NCBI GenBank assembly: GCA_003342815.1
Contig: PTEX01000145.1
Location: 1,456,201-1,520,200, forward strand
Reading direction: 5' to 3'
From: Eudromia elegans
Lineage: Eukaryota > Chordata > Aves > Tinamiformes > Tinamidae
DNA length: 64,000 bases
Shown here: in pieces, positions 13,601-26,728 of the stretch
Layout: each line of letters opens with the position of its first letter
How positions within the stretch are numbered: position 1 is the stretch's first letter
Notes under the pieces: model-generated
Databases searched by the model: none
Seen by the model: only the letters and a program-made list of their open reading frames with translations
What the model was told of the DNA's origin: nothing
Translations under genes and position numbers: made by a program

Positions 13601-15839
13601 CAAATCAAATATTGAACACCATAAAAATTAGGCACTTGTCTTATTAGATAACTCAGAGGGCCAAACTAGGGTTGCTAGATTCCCCATCATGTAATGGGAG
13701 AAAAGTTTCCTTATAGAGATGATTCACAGAGAATTGAGGCACTTGGGTGCCTTGGAAAATGATCTACAGACACAGCCCTTGCGAGGAGGCTGCTCATAGC
13801 TGCGGAGCAGCAGAACAAGCAGCAGAACCTGAATTCCTCCTCCTGCACAGTGAATCCAAGCACCGTGCCTGCTCGCTGGTGATGTATAGCCCGATGATTT
13901 CAGCACTCTCACGATGGATAAGGCTTTTAATACCTTCAAATTAGGGAGGGATTTAAACCGTAATCCTGCTTCCTGGGTGGTAATTCTTGCCAGTAACCAG
14001 CTGTGTGCACCACTGCCACGTGTCCATTCGCTGTGAGTCAGGAGACAGAGACTAAGCCCAGGCTAAGCCTGTTGAGCTGTCAACGGTGGGGGTGTTCTCA
14101 TGAGGCTAGGTGCCAGGGGCCAGAAAATACAAATACCTGCTAAATTGTAGGCTGAGTGGGCAGCAGCTTGGGGCTTGCTTTGGATCATTTGATCTTAAGT
14201 GCTAAGTTACACCTAACAGCTATTTACACACTCCACTGCAGGCTTTTTGTACCTTGTCTTTAGCTTCTGCTGTTTTGCTACTGCTCTGTCAGAACCTCAT
14301 AGGTGTTGACGTTGTTGGACTAATTAATAAATCAGACATCAAATAGAATTTCAAATGTTTTTCTCACTTTTGGCCTTTAATTAGAGATCAGGTGTGACAG
14401 TCCTTTGGGGTTATATTCAGTGCACTCTCTCCATCTTTCAGTGTCAGTTTGAAACATCTGGATTCTGAATCCAGGAAGAAAAAGTATTATTATTAAAAAG
14501 AAATGCCTTTCACACTCATCAGATCAGTACATCATCAGTACATCAGATATTTAAACCAATGTGGCAGCTTTGAGCATAGAGGCCACATTTTTGCTGCATA
14601 ACGGAGTTTTTCTAACCCCTTCCAAGAGTCTTTCCTTGCTTTTGTGTAATGCCTGAAATTCTGGCAACCGTTCTTGAAAATGTTCTTGAAAATTTCCTCC
14701 TTTAATGAGAAATACAGATTGTGAAGACTAAATTTCACAATGAAATATTAAAAAAAAAAAAAATTGTTCAAAAGAATATGAACGAGTTACGTCTCAAGCA
14801 GTGCTGTAAAACAAATGAACAAACAAACTATGTTCTTAGAAACACAGTTCTGGGAAAGGTCACATAGATCAATGAGTCCACAAATGCAAGCCAGCAAGAG
14901 ATAGATGATTTATCAATAAAATTCTTGGAGTTAGGACTCTTCTACTATCAATCTTCTCTCATCCCACTCAGTCCAATTCCACAGGAAAAAAAAAAATCTG
15001 AATATTTTTTCAGACTTCTTAAAAACTTACTAACTGTGTAAGAGACAAAATCTCAAAAGCTTTGTGTGTGCCCTGAAAAGAAAATAGAAGGAAAAAGAAA
15101 TTTTGGAAGTCATGTTAGCCCACAAGTTCATCTTAATTGAGATATTTCAATTGGAAATATTTTAAATATTTTTTTTCATTTTTGTTCAAAAGCATTGACC
15201 AATAAATACTTCTAGGCATCTTTTGTGTGTTAGCAGGAGATCCACATTTTATTTAGCAATTTATGGGTTTTTTTTTCTTTGACAGCACAAAGCTAAACAT
15301 CTCAGCTATGACACTCATCTTCTTATAACATTTTTTCAGGAAGTCTTGCAGGCCTGGTGACTTATTTTTGCATGGATTTTTAGCTGCCTGAAATTTCTCT
15401 TCAGTTTTGTCTCCTTATAGCTCACAAAAGTTTTATGAGCGGAGTAAGCTTCACTTAGTCCATCAGTGCTGTCATTTTTCAGTGCATATAGCACCAAATA
15501 CAGCTTTCGTATAACATTTCAGAACAAATTTTAAATTCATTTCATTACATTTCTATTGTTTGCTGCAGTGTCTGTTACCTCTTGAACTGTCAGCTTTGAT
15601 ACTTCTGTTTACCTTCTTAACAAAATCAGGATGTAGCCAATTTTTCTCCTGTTTCATAGGAGTTCTTTTTTTTTTTTAACTGTAAGTATCAGTAAAAAGA
15701 GGCATATTTAGCCAGTTTAGTTCTGCTCTGAAATTCTCATGCTTCAAAAATATTTATGTAAAATGGACCAGTATTGTAACTTTCTTGTTGTTCATTTCAG
15801 ATCTTGGCATTTAGAATCAACTTGATCTTCATTTTGTCT

Positions 15840-15856
15840 AAAAAAAAAAAAAAAAA
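15840..15856 (+). repeat. A17 homopolymer
   Basis: 17 A in intergenic sequence, no element attached. Confidence 0.9.
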
Positions 15857-17410
15857 GCAGAATTATTATGAAGTGAGGCAAAAGCTTCCAAACTATTATG
15901 ATAGCATCCATAACAATTTCAGTTTCAGTGTAATTTCACTGTGCTTATATTGGAGTTCTAAATAACTCTGGCATTGTGCTTAAGCATATCTGGAGCTAAA
16001 GGAAGAACTACTAATTTCTCCAGAGAGGAGTTGGCATTAAACACTGCTGTGTCGCCTCAGAGTGATGGGTAAAGCATGTACAGGAGATACATAAAGACAT
16101 TCTGAAGCAGCATAACAATCTGAGACATGAGATCACCATCTTGCCCATAGATATTCCCAAAATAAAACAAATAATCTTGAAAAATCATCTTTTTTAAAAA
16201 AAAATTTAAAATTTTAATTTAGGTGCCCCAAACAGATTTCTAAGCTTAAGCAAGAAATCCTAGGCAGCCTTCTATGCTGCCTACCTAGGCAGATGGCTCT
16301 ATAGCCACCATGTGGATAAACTTCACAAAAAGGACAATCCAGTTTATTCCAAGATACATCCCTACTTTAGATGTGATAAAAAGGACATGCTTGTCTTTAT
16401 CTCTTGATTGTAAATGGAACATAGGGTCAGCTAGGACACAGGCACCTAAATAAAAGGTGTCAAAAATTAATTATATCGCCTTTTAAAAGTTATGCAAGTG
16501 GTTTTACATCTATCAGTGTGCAAGATTTGTATTTGAAGTAGATGACAAAATTTGGGAGTGACATGGTTTTAGGGATATCTCTGTATTCCTGGTCTTAGTC
16601 TGTTACTCCCTATGCTTATTTTTGAGATTATTGACTCCTGTCAAGTTTTTGTGATAACTCTGCCAGGAATGAAGAACTTTTTTTCTCAAAAGTGTTGTTG
16701 TGATATCAAAAGAATTTCCTTTCCAAGTCCATGATAAATAGTTGATATCTTCAAAATTTTCGGCAAAATGATTGGCTCAGAATAACTTTAAGACATTGGT
16801 TCATTTGCAGCATCTCTTTTACTGATGTTAGGCTGTGTCACTTGTGCATATGCTTATGTAGGTAAATTATGATGCTAAATATGATTTAAAACCGTAAATT
16901 GGAAGACTTGTATTTATCCTTTTAAAATAAGAAATTGGATCTAAAAGAATCAAAACTGTTCTTCAGTGTTTTAATTTCCAGAGAACTAAATATATCATCT
17001 CCAAAATACAAAGAGTTTAGCTAAGTAAGTGCTTTGTTTTTGTGTAAACAGGTATGTGACATCCCATTCCATTCTACTCCCTTGTCTTTGAAGGTCCAGA
17101 CAAAGGCGGTGTGACACCAACTGTTTACATGACACCAGTTTACTCTGCAAAGATGAACTGTCTGCCAATGAACGAGAGAAAGGAAATTTTACTAAAAACC
17201 TCTCTAGATGCAGACATGGAATCGCATCTCAAAACCATGGAGAGATCAAGAACTTTGCAGTCAGTCAGACACAAAATCATTATTTTCATAACTGCAGTTT
17301 GCTGCTTCTCCAGTAAATAGGCAGATACACACAACATACTTAGAGGAGTTAATAACTAAAGGATGCATCTAAACTCTTCATTAAATAGGCAAGGAGACTG
17401 TTTTACAGTG

Positions 17411-17680
17411 TCATAGAATCACAGAATACTTAAGGTTGGAAGGGACCTCTAGAGGTCATCTAGTCCAACCCCCCTGCACACGCAGGGTCCCCTAGAGCAT
17501 GTGGCACAGGGTGGCATCCAGGCGGGTTTTGAAGATCTCCAGAGAAGGAGACTCCACCACCTCTCTGGGCAGCCTCTTCCAGGGCTCTGTCACCCTCACT
17601 GTTAAGAAATTCTTCCTCAAGTTCCTGTGGAACTTTTGGTGCCTCAATTTGTGGCTGTTTCCTCTAGTGTCAAGGTTCCC
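17411..17680 (-). mobile_element. CR1 LINE, 3' end only (young)
   Basis: The plus strand begins TCATAGAATCACAGAATAC, the reverse of a CR1 3' tail. It continues through the known antisense CR1 3' UTR landmarks (GGTTGGAAGGGACCTCTAGA, GTCATCTAGTCCAACCCCCC, CTCTGGGCAGCCT). Only about 270 bases are present, the usual 5' truncation. It is nearly identical to the 3' end at 26729, so both are recent insertions of the same subfamily. The left end is sharp; the right end is where similarity fades near CTCTAGTGTCAAGG. Confidence 0.95.
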
Positions 17681-20600
17681 GAGATTTTTATAGGCAGAAA
17701 TTACTTGGGAAGTAGTATATAGTTAACCTACTGATATCTGTGAATTGCACAGTAGTTTCATGAAAATCTAGGACAAGCCTTCTGTTTGTTTTTTTTTGGT
17801 TTTTTGTTTTATTTTTCTCCAGTCTGACATTTGTACTTGACCCTACAATCTTAGGGTATCTAAGCTTGTCATTTAGAAAGAAGTGAATTTGAATCTTTAT
17901 GTTCTACACTGTGTAAAGTTGAAGGGATTTTGTAAACAATAGTGATATAGGCTTTAAAAATGAAGCAGGAGATAGAAGATAAGTTTGCACATGCAGTAGA
18001 ATGTTTTCAAGGGCAGAAGTAATTAAGTGTTTAAGCAAGATCCATGATTACCCATGCTTAGGGAGAAAGAAGAAAAAATGTAAGGGAATATATCCTCTGA
18101 AGACTCCTAACATCAAATGACTCTAAACAGCAAAAGAAAGGGCAGTGTGCGGTGCCTTTGCAATGATGAGTAGGTGACATAAACCCTTGCAAACATAGGC
18201 CCATATCCTAAAGCAAGTTTGGTCAGGCCCAGATCTCATTTCAGGGTGAGTATCATTCAGGGAACAAGAATTCCTCTAGAACACAAATAATGCTTGACAG
18301 TATTCCACCGGGGAGCAATGCCAATGCCTGCCTTAGCTCAGTAGTCTGGGTAATTTCCTCCCTCTTATCTACGTACAGTTTTAGAAGAGCAAAACCTGTA
18401 AGGAAGCTGGAAAAGTCCCAAAACAAAAGAATGTTTGAAGAATTCCTTTGCTATTTGTTTCCTGGTTTGTATAAATTTTGAGTTTTTGAGCTGTTGTTAC
18501 TTAGCAACCAAGACTTGCTCTTAAAAGTTTTGTTTTAAATTATTTCATGAATCTCTCCATGCTTTTCTTCACTGCCTTTTTTTCTCACTTGAGTTCAAAT
18601 ACAAGGTTTGAATCTGGTCAAACATATCCATTCATGATCTCTCTTTCTACGTGCTTGCAATAAACACAGAAAATCAGAACTAAAACAAAAATTGAAGCAA
18701 AACATGACTAAGTCATGTACATGAGGATTTTATTCTCAGATGGTTCTGGGATTATTCTCAGATCTTATTTTCAAGTCATAGTGTTGTGTCTTAGGCAGAG
18801 AAAATAACCTGGGTTATTTTATAAGGTTATTTTTAGTCTTCATATTTATTTTCCTTTCCGCTGTTTTGGTTGTGGTTGAGCTTTGTGCTTTATCAGTTTC
18901 AGCCTAAACTCAGAAGCCCTTAAAGGTGTTTGTATTAATAGTGTTATTTTTAAAATTATTTCTCAAAAAATGTGATTAATTTGAGTGTTAGTTAATATAG
19001 CTGTCCTGCTGTCTTTTGCTTATGTTCAAGTATATTTTAACTTCAGAGGAATATTTAACATATTGCAATCTGAGCTACAATATTTACCTGTCCAGAAGAT
19101 TGTCTGTTTTGCCCAGACATGCCTGCTTTGCTTTGCTTTGTTTACACATTATCATAAGCATAATGTTGCTTTGCTTTGCTTACACATTATCAGTGTTGAC
19201 ACTCAAGCACGGGGAGAGCCAACAGGAGTTACTGAGTTTCCTGGTGGCAATATTTTATCCTGTAAGTAAAGAAACAAACGTGATTGTGCAAAAAAAAAAT
19301 TAACACGAGATGCTGAAGTGGCTGTGATAGCTGCTAAACACTTTGCGTCCCACTGGATGTTGTGGAGCGTGGCCTGCAGGTGCCCTGCAGGCTGACAAGG
19401 CCTCCATCTGCCCGACGGCAGGAGCCAGGACAGCGGGAGGGAGTTCCTGCTGGAAGCTTCCCGCTCCTACCTGGCTCCGGTTCCCACCTGGAAGCAGGCA
19501 CTTCTCATCATTCCGTCCTTTGCGCCCGGCAGCAATTATGAACACGGCGTTACACAAACCACTGCTAATGTGGTTTGTTGTTAAACAAAACCTAAGCTGG
19601 GGATTTTTGCTAGCGAGGCCTCTGAGGCCAGTGCATCTTTTGTGCTCCTGATGGAAGAAGAGGAGAATAAGTACTAGAACACTCAGTGCACACGCTGGGT
19701 CTTGCGGGAACGTACTGTTTCAGTAAGCTAGAATGAAATTTCAGGCTCTCAGGCCAAATATATTGGGATTGATTCAAAATATCAGCAAATAAACCAGCCT
19801 GTTTGCAACTTTCATAGATATCTGGAAAGCTGTGGAACGGAAAATGTGAGGTTTTTCTTTTTTGCAATGATGGACAACATAAAGAAAGTTAAAATAAGAA
19901 TGACAAGAAAAAACTTTTGCCAGACTCCTTTGCTTCCCTTTCTTTTTTGGGGGAAAAAAAAAATCTGTTCTTACTCATTTTTCTGTAAGAAACAAGGGTG
20001 CCTGCCAGAGCTTGAGGTCACAGGAGATAACAGTGAAAATCAGTGAATTTTGGGAATATGTTGAGAACAGAGACTGTGTCCTAGCCTTTATCTGAGGCCT
20101 CAAGAGTCTAATTTTGCTCCTCACAACTATCTTCCCACTCTAGAAATGGCTTCTGATGCTTCACCTCACTGTAGGTTCAGGGCAAAGGCAGTGTGCACAG
20201 TTTTTTTTAAAGAGGAAAATTCTACATGAAGCTCAGTGCATGTCTACAGCCCTTAGAAACAGCAATCTGTATCAAAATGCACCCAGATTCCTACTCTTCT
20301 CCCAGACACCGCTGCCCCTGCAATAGCCCACAGAGGGTCAATTAGTGTAGACGCCTGCTTGCTTGCAGGGACTCATGGTTCTGATCGGTGCGCTCCTCAA
20401 GTTCAGCTTGGGATCTGCACTTACAGGTTCACTGCCTGAATGGCCTCTCAGACCTGAAGATGGCATTGGGGTGGTCACCGCTTCCACCGCTTCTCAAAGC
20501 CTGAGAGACTTCAAGCAGGCATCTCCACGCTTCTCCTTCCTCATTGCATGGTATGGTACTTCCAGGATAGCACAGAAATATCTAAAATATTTTTCTGAAA

Positions 20601-23600
20601 TATCTGGAATATTTTTATGTTATAGTACCATGATTTTTTTTCTAGATTTAATCACCAGATTAAGTGCATTTTACAGAGGCACAAATTTACTTTCTGAAAC
20701 AGCGACTGACATTTCCCTAAAAAAAGAAGGGGAGGGGAGAGGGGAAGGAAGGGAGGAAAAAGAAAACTGTCCCTGAGATGACAGAATGCAACAGTAGGAG
20801 GCAAGCATTCAGCTGGCAGTTGCTTACTTCCTGGCATGCAATTTTAATTAAGGAGTCAGCATGTCTGCTACACAAGCCCACAGGAGGCAGTAACTAAAAA
20901 TGATTCGGAAAATGTCCATGGATAAAAAGGTAGGAGAAAGAAACAATGACACCATATTTCAGGAGGCTAGTTGAGTATGTTTGTCCCTACTTTGTCAACG
21001 TAAGCCCTACCACCAAATGAAAAGCAGGCACAAATTGCTATACCAAAGAGTGCACAGGACTGTTACAGAGTATAATCAGAGGTCCATTATTGATTCAAGT
21101 TAATTCAAAGACAGCGTCTAATTCTTCAGGCAGGGCAGCATTTGCACGAATTCTCACACTTGTGCATAGAGGTCTTGTCTTGCTCTCTATTCTAGGGACA
21201 TTCCTTTCGTAGCAATTATGCCTTTCATTGAGCAGTGAAACTGCCTAGTGCACAGGAAGCTGAAATGACCCGTTCAGGTGTCACGTTCTGAGGGATCAAT
21301 TCACATTTTCAAACAGAAGCCAGATCAGAAATCTTTTCCTTAGGCCATAGTTATAGTGACTACTAGCCAACTAAGTCAGCAAGGAGATTGCTTTAAATCA
21401 TCTTTATTAATTTTTCATAAATCCATTTTTTTCTCCTAGTATGATGATTTTTTCTTCTTTTCACAGATCCAATCACCAGCACACAGAGGCTGATTCATAT
21501 CCTGTACTTTCAACAACCATTATTAATCATACAAACATCTTTCCAAAGAGGTACTGCAAATCCTTCACTGAAATCTCATTGTTGGCTGATACTTTCTCCA
21601 CTGACAGAATATTCAAATATAGCACTGAGAAATAAAAAGGAGTGAGTTCATGCATTTGTCTTTTTTTATTTCTATACACATCAATCTGAAGGGTCTGAGA
21701 CTAAAAATAATTTGTGAAAGAAAAGCAAATTAATATGATATGACTTAAATTTAGAGCTATGGGAACTGTGGAGAAAAGAACCGGTCAGTTATTCTCAGTC
21801 TTTCTGTCCTTGTGTCACTTCCACTTAGTAAGAGCGCTTTGGCTAGCAGGTATATAATTTATGCTTATGATTAAGTAAATTGCAGGGTGAATGTTAGAGC
21901 AGTGCTATGATAGAATTAAAAAACCTTTCCAAGTTTCTTTTTGTTTAAAAAATGCCATTTAACAGGCTCATTAGGGGGAGAAAAATATTTCTGAGATGTT
22001 GTTACTTTGGATGAAACATTGATCAATCAGTAATGAATTTCTCCTTCCTTCTGTGTAAATGCCTTTATGAATTGGAATTGATTGGTAGTGTTCAGAACAA
22101 GATGAGACCATGGCATGAATTTGTAGATTGTCTCTCTGCTCCATTCCCCTGGAACCCCCGGAGAATGGATCAGAAAGATTCTAATGTCAATACTTAAGAT
22201 TTTGATGTCTTGCTCATATGAACAGAATTCATAAGAAAGTTTTGTTTTTTACTTTTAAGCTAAACTATTGGGAGAAATTTTCCTTTCCTTTTACTAAGCA
22301 TAAGAGAAAATAGTCTTGATATTTTTTCTCATAACTCTGAGAAAACCAGACGCAGACTAGAATAGCATGAAGATTTCTGTAATTTGAACCAACTGACAAT
22401 ATTCTCTTAAGGAGCTATAGGCTTCCCGAAAATTGCTGTATTTTTTTCACTCTCAGTTGCTTCTCCTACCTGTTTTAAACTACAAAATGCCCTGAAGGAA
22501 TTGCAGAAAGGGAAGTGTAAAGACACAATAACAAGCTTTATATCTCTAAGGAATATCCAAAAGAGTACATGTAGACAAAAGAAAAAGAAAAACAAAGAGA
22601 AGACAATACCAAGAAGCTGTAGTGCTTTTAAGTTTTGCTACCAGAACATTGCGGTGTTCAGTGTTTTGTATTCTTGGGACAGGTCCTGCACAGCTTGGCT
22701 ACTCTGTACACCTGCCTCTATCCATGGGGGACTTTTGGTTGATGACATTTGTCAAAATAGCTTGCTGTGCTCTTTTAAAGCAGTCTAAACTTCTATACAT
22801 CTTAATGCTAACCACCTTACCTGGAGCATCCTCTTGCTGATCTCCCTCCCTGCCCTAAGAACGGAGGAGCCGTTTCAGAAGGCTGAAGCTGCGCTCTCTA
22901 GAGTGGGTGACTAAGAAAATTCAGATGACTCTTCTGGTGACATCTCTCTCTCAACTGGAGAGGGATTCTAGTCAACTGGGTTAATGGACAAAACCTGTAT
23001 TGCAGCTAGCTAAATTTGATTAAAAGATTTTCATTTAGAGAAAAAAAAGCATTTAAATGACAGTCTTTTAAATAGCTTCTTCTTCAGCTCTTATTGTTCC
23101 TTAGTGGAGTTCAGATTTTAATTTTCTTTGAATAATAGTGATTTTAAAGGTGAAGTATTTCCTGTAAACCTAAAGAAGGGGCAGATGTCCAAAAAAGGCC
23201 ACAAAATTTCTTATATTAAACTTAGGTAAAACCAATAGCAAGCCTACAGTCTTTCCTTATCATTTTTCATGAAGACACAAAAACGTTTTCTTACAAGATA
23301 TATAGCTGCCTTCAAGCAGTTTTAATTTGCAGCAGCAGAACCTGTTCCACTCATCACCATATTGCAGACAGTGTGGCTCCTGGCTACAAGGCAGGGACAA
23401 TATTTTCATATGGATGAACTGCTCTTGATTAATTTATTTGTGATGGAAAGCTCAAGCTGACTTCTACAGGCATTACAACTACAGGTGTAGACCATGGCTA
23501 CACCCCAATTACCTGTGATTACATGTTCACATTATCATTTTTTGCATATAATGAGCAGATGCTCTCTGATGATGCCTTCTTCTGCCAAAAGCTCCAAGAA

Positions 23601-26600
23601 GCAAACTATAAAGGGGCAGAGGATAGGACCTGTCCCCTCTGTGCTCCCAGTTGTCCCTACAGCTCTACTCAGGTATGCACAGAGGTTAGAAAAGCCAGGG
23701 AAGGGAAAAGAGATGTAGTCTTGTGGCACTGGGTATGGGGAGAGGTAGCTCAGAGAGAAGAGAAAAATCAGCAAGAGCTTTAGGGGATATGAACCACAAG
23801 TTGAGTGTTCTCTCTAAGGCATGACTAGTAAAACTGCGCTGCGAAGGAGGACGCTAGGAAAGGGAAGAGCACTTGTTTTACCAGTTGGTGGTGAGGGAGG
23901 AGGACGACAGAAAGAATCATCACCAAGGGAAAGAACGGTCATGTTTACTATTAATATCAAATAATGTAGAAACCAAATGATACATCTAACAAAACAATAA
24001 GATTACTGTGCATTGGTGTTAACAACAGCCAAAATAAGCAAGGTAATGCACTTAACCATTATTATATGAGAGAGAATAGTGATTAGGAAAAAGACACATC
24101 AACAGTTGCCTAAATACATTACCGTCATCCATGTCTGCAGTCGCTGGGGAGCCCTTGTTGCAGTGAGGATTTGCAGAACCTTCCTGGCATTTGGGAGGTC
24201 TTAGGCAGTGTGTCCACCTGCAAGTGAGATCACCAAAGTCATTGCAAGAGGGTCCAGCTTTTGTAAAACCAAATCAGCAAAACTTACATTTTCTTTGTTA
24301 GTGGTAACATCTGGTATGTCCTACTTGGCTTGTCAGACGAGACTTGGACCTGGCCAGAGCCCCGGGTTTGGATGGGGAAGTTCCCTTCAAGGTTGAAAAC
24401 ACTTGCATGGGAGCCTACAACAGTTACAATTTCATGAGTCTACATGCAGGTTGCCATAAATGATTTACAGGTGAGTTCTGTGTACTTTTACAAAGGCAGA
24501 GCTGTATTCAGCAGAGTTCAGTCAACTCTTATTTGGGACTGTGGTTCAGACCCTAGCACTTCAGCACTACATTAAATTCATTACTGGTGACAGACCTTCA
24601 ACAGGCTCTGGAGAATAGTTCACAATAGTCTGAATAGTTTCTGAATATATTGATATTTTTAAAAGGCATTGCCATGATAGTCACTAAATTGTGGGGTAAA
24701 TAATCTTTTGCAAACTTCAGCAGCTTTTTGGAGTTTTTGAATGAAAAAATAAATCTGGATTTTGAAACTTACCAAACTTGTATTGAATGTGCAAAACTCA
24801 TTCATTTGTCTTCCAGCTTCTTGCTGACAGAAGTGTAATCTTTGCCTCCGGTTCGAATGACCTATTAGAATATCTTTTTTCAAGAACATTCTGTGATTTT
24901 ATATTACTTACGTCAAAATGCTTTCCAAATTCTCTACTATGAATCATATTAATTTCTGGGGTATATAGCAGCCATTTCTCCTTATGAACCAAAGTCATTA
25001 AATATTTAAATATTAATTCAAAAAAAGTAATATTTTTACAAAGTATGTAAGTAGCTCAAAGGCTGGGTAGGAAAAGAAGCAAAATAAAACAGACATCAGA
25101 AAGAGGGAGACAAAAAAAATGGGAAAACAAAGAGATCATTGCTTTGGACATAATTTTTAAAGTTATAGGTTTTTAGTTTAAGATTTTAAGAAATATTAAT
25201 ACTATTTCTCACGTATGTAAGTAGCTCTGTGACCATGAGAAAAGCAAAACCAAACAAATGAGCCCCAAAATATTTTTTCCAGAGCAGATGATCCTGAAGT
25301 CTAAAAATGTCACCACTGCTACTGAAAGAGAATGAGTGCTGTTAATTTGGGAGACTTAAACAAAACAGAACAAGAAACACAAAACATCCTGTCATTTTTT
25401 TGAGCTTTGGGCTGCCCTGAAAGATATATGGAATTTTTTTGAGGAACAAATATCCTGGCCTTCAGAGAAAATCTACTCATTGCAAATAGAAAGGAAAACA
25501 CTTGGATGGTTTCCTAAGAATAATGAAAAAAATTAAGGTACTCTCAAATATATCTAATTTATGTTATCTGTAAATTCTAATTGTAGCATTAAAAACTCAA
25601 TGGATTTAATCATGCAAGGTATCACTGGCCCTGATCCAGTAAAACACTTACACATCATTTCATTTTAAGGACATGATGCCCTGGTTTCATGCCAGAATAT
25701 CCAGCAGCTTAATGGAATGAACCAGTGATTAGTATTTCAAAAAGGCCTGCAACAAGTATTGTCTTACTTCTTCTTAAGGAAACTTAAAAGTAATTGATTC
25801 AAATACATTATTTTACCTATGTATTTAGAAAATGCACCTAAAAAAAATCCTCTTCTTTCTAGTTTTTCAGTGGTAGATCTATTTAGGAGAATTGTTGCTC
25901 TCTCTGCAGGTTAATAGAGTAATACAATAGTGTGATAAATGGTAACTCCCTTCTTTTGAACCCATTTTTGATATTAATAACAGAACGAAAAGGAGTGGTA
26001 TTTCTTAATTTCTGGAATATCAATTTTCCTTCGCTGCTCATGATGAAATATACCTATATCTTGCCAGATTAGGATTCCTGAAGATTCTGTCTGAAAATAT
26101 ATGTTTAATTCTTTCACCCTGTTACAAACATACTAGATTTTCACATTTGTCATTTGCTCATCATAAATGCCAGCAGCTGATCCCCTCCCCACTTTGTTAT
26201 TGAAGTAAAAGGATATTTTGCACATCCATCTTCAATTCAAATGACTAGATTGATAACAAAAATGCACCCTCACACAACATTTTAATTTCTTTCCAGCAAA
26301 GCTCCTACTTTCAAATATCTGCCTTGAGATGGACACAGAGAATGAAACAGCCATGCTATTTTCTGAGCTTTTCCATGGAGAAATAGACTGTAAGCATTAC
26401 TTCAATTAAAGGGCAAACTCCTATGTCCAGACTCCATGAGGGCAGACAGAAGAGGACAGATTGTGTGATTAGAAGTGACCTTTCGGCTTTAAATTCTGCA
26501 AGTCACTTTAATAGCACATCCATTTAGTTGCTGACCACAGAGCACAATCTTAAACTCTAGAGGAACAGTAATTCTTCCTCCTATACAAAGAAATAAGACT

Positions 26601-26728
26601 TTCCATTTCAACTGTATTCTGAGGTACATTCACAGAGCTCTGTCTTTCTGGGCCGTCTGTGAGACCCCTTCAGACAGTTATTTTTGCAATGGCTGATTTC
26701 TCATCTTATTATATCTTCAAGGCATGTT
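17681..26728. other. Intergenic, no gene seen
   Basis: About 9 kb. It contains the duplication near 19150, a CpG-richer patch at about 19330-19650 and a purine-rich stretch near 20720-20765. No exon or RNA gene is supported. Confidence 0.65.
19113..19191 (+). repeat. Short tandem duplication (about 38-base period)
   Basis: TTGCTTTGCTTTGTTTACAC + ATTATCA is followed after TAAGCATAATG by TTGCTTTGCTTTGCTTACAC + ATTATCA. The two copies differ at a single base. This looks like a local slippage duplication. Confidence 0.85.

Larger units (their letters stand above)
2590..17410. other. Intergenic, no gene seen
   Basis: About 14.8 kb, mostly AT-rich, with homopolymer runs and two small duplications. 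Less AT-rich patches at about 4990-5210, 6880-7150 and 11500-12130 have overlapping short ORFs on both strands. None shows a protein family, splice pattern or transposon that I recognise. Confidence 0.65.

Noticed and set aside
24850..24860. GGTTCGAATGA, resembling a tRNA B box
   Set aside because: No A box at the proper distance, no cloverleaf and no terminator; a chance match.
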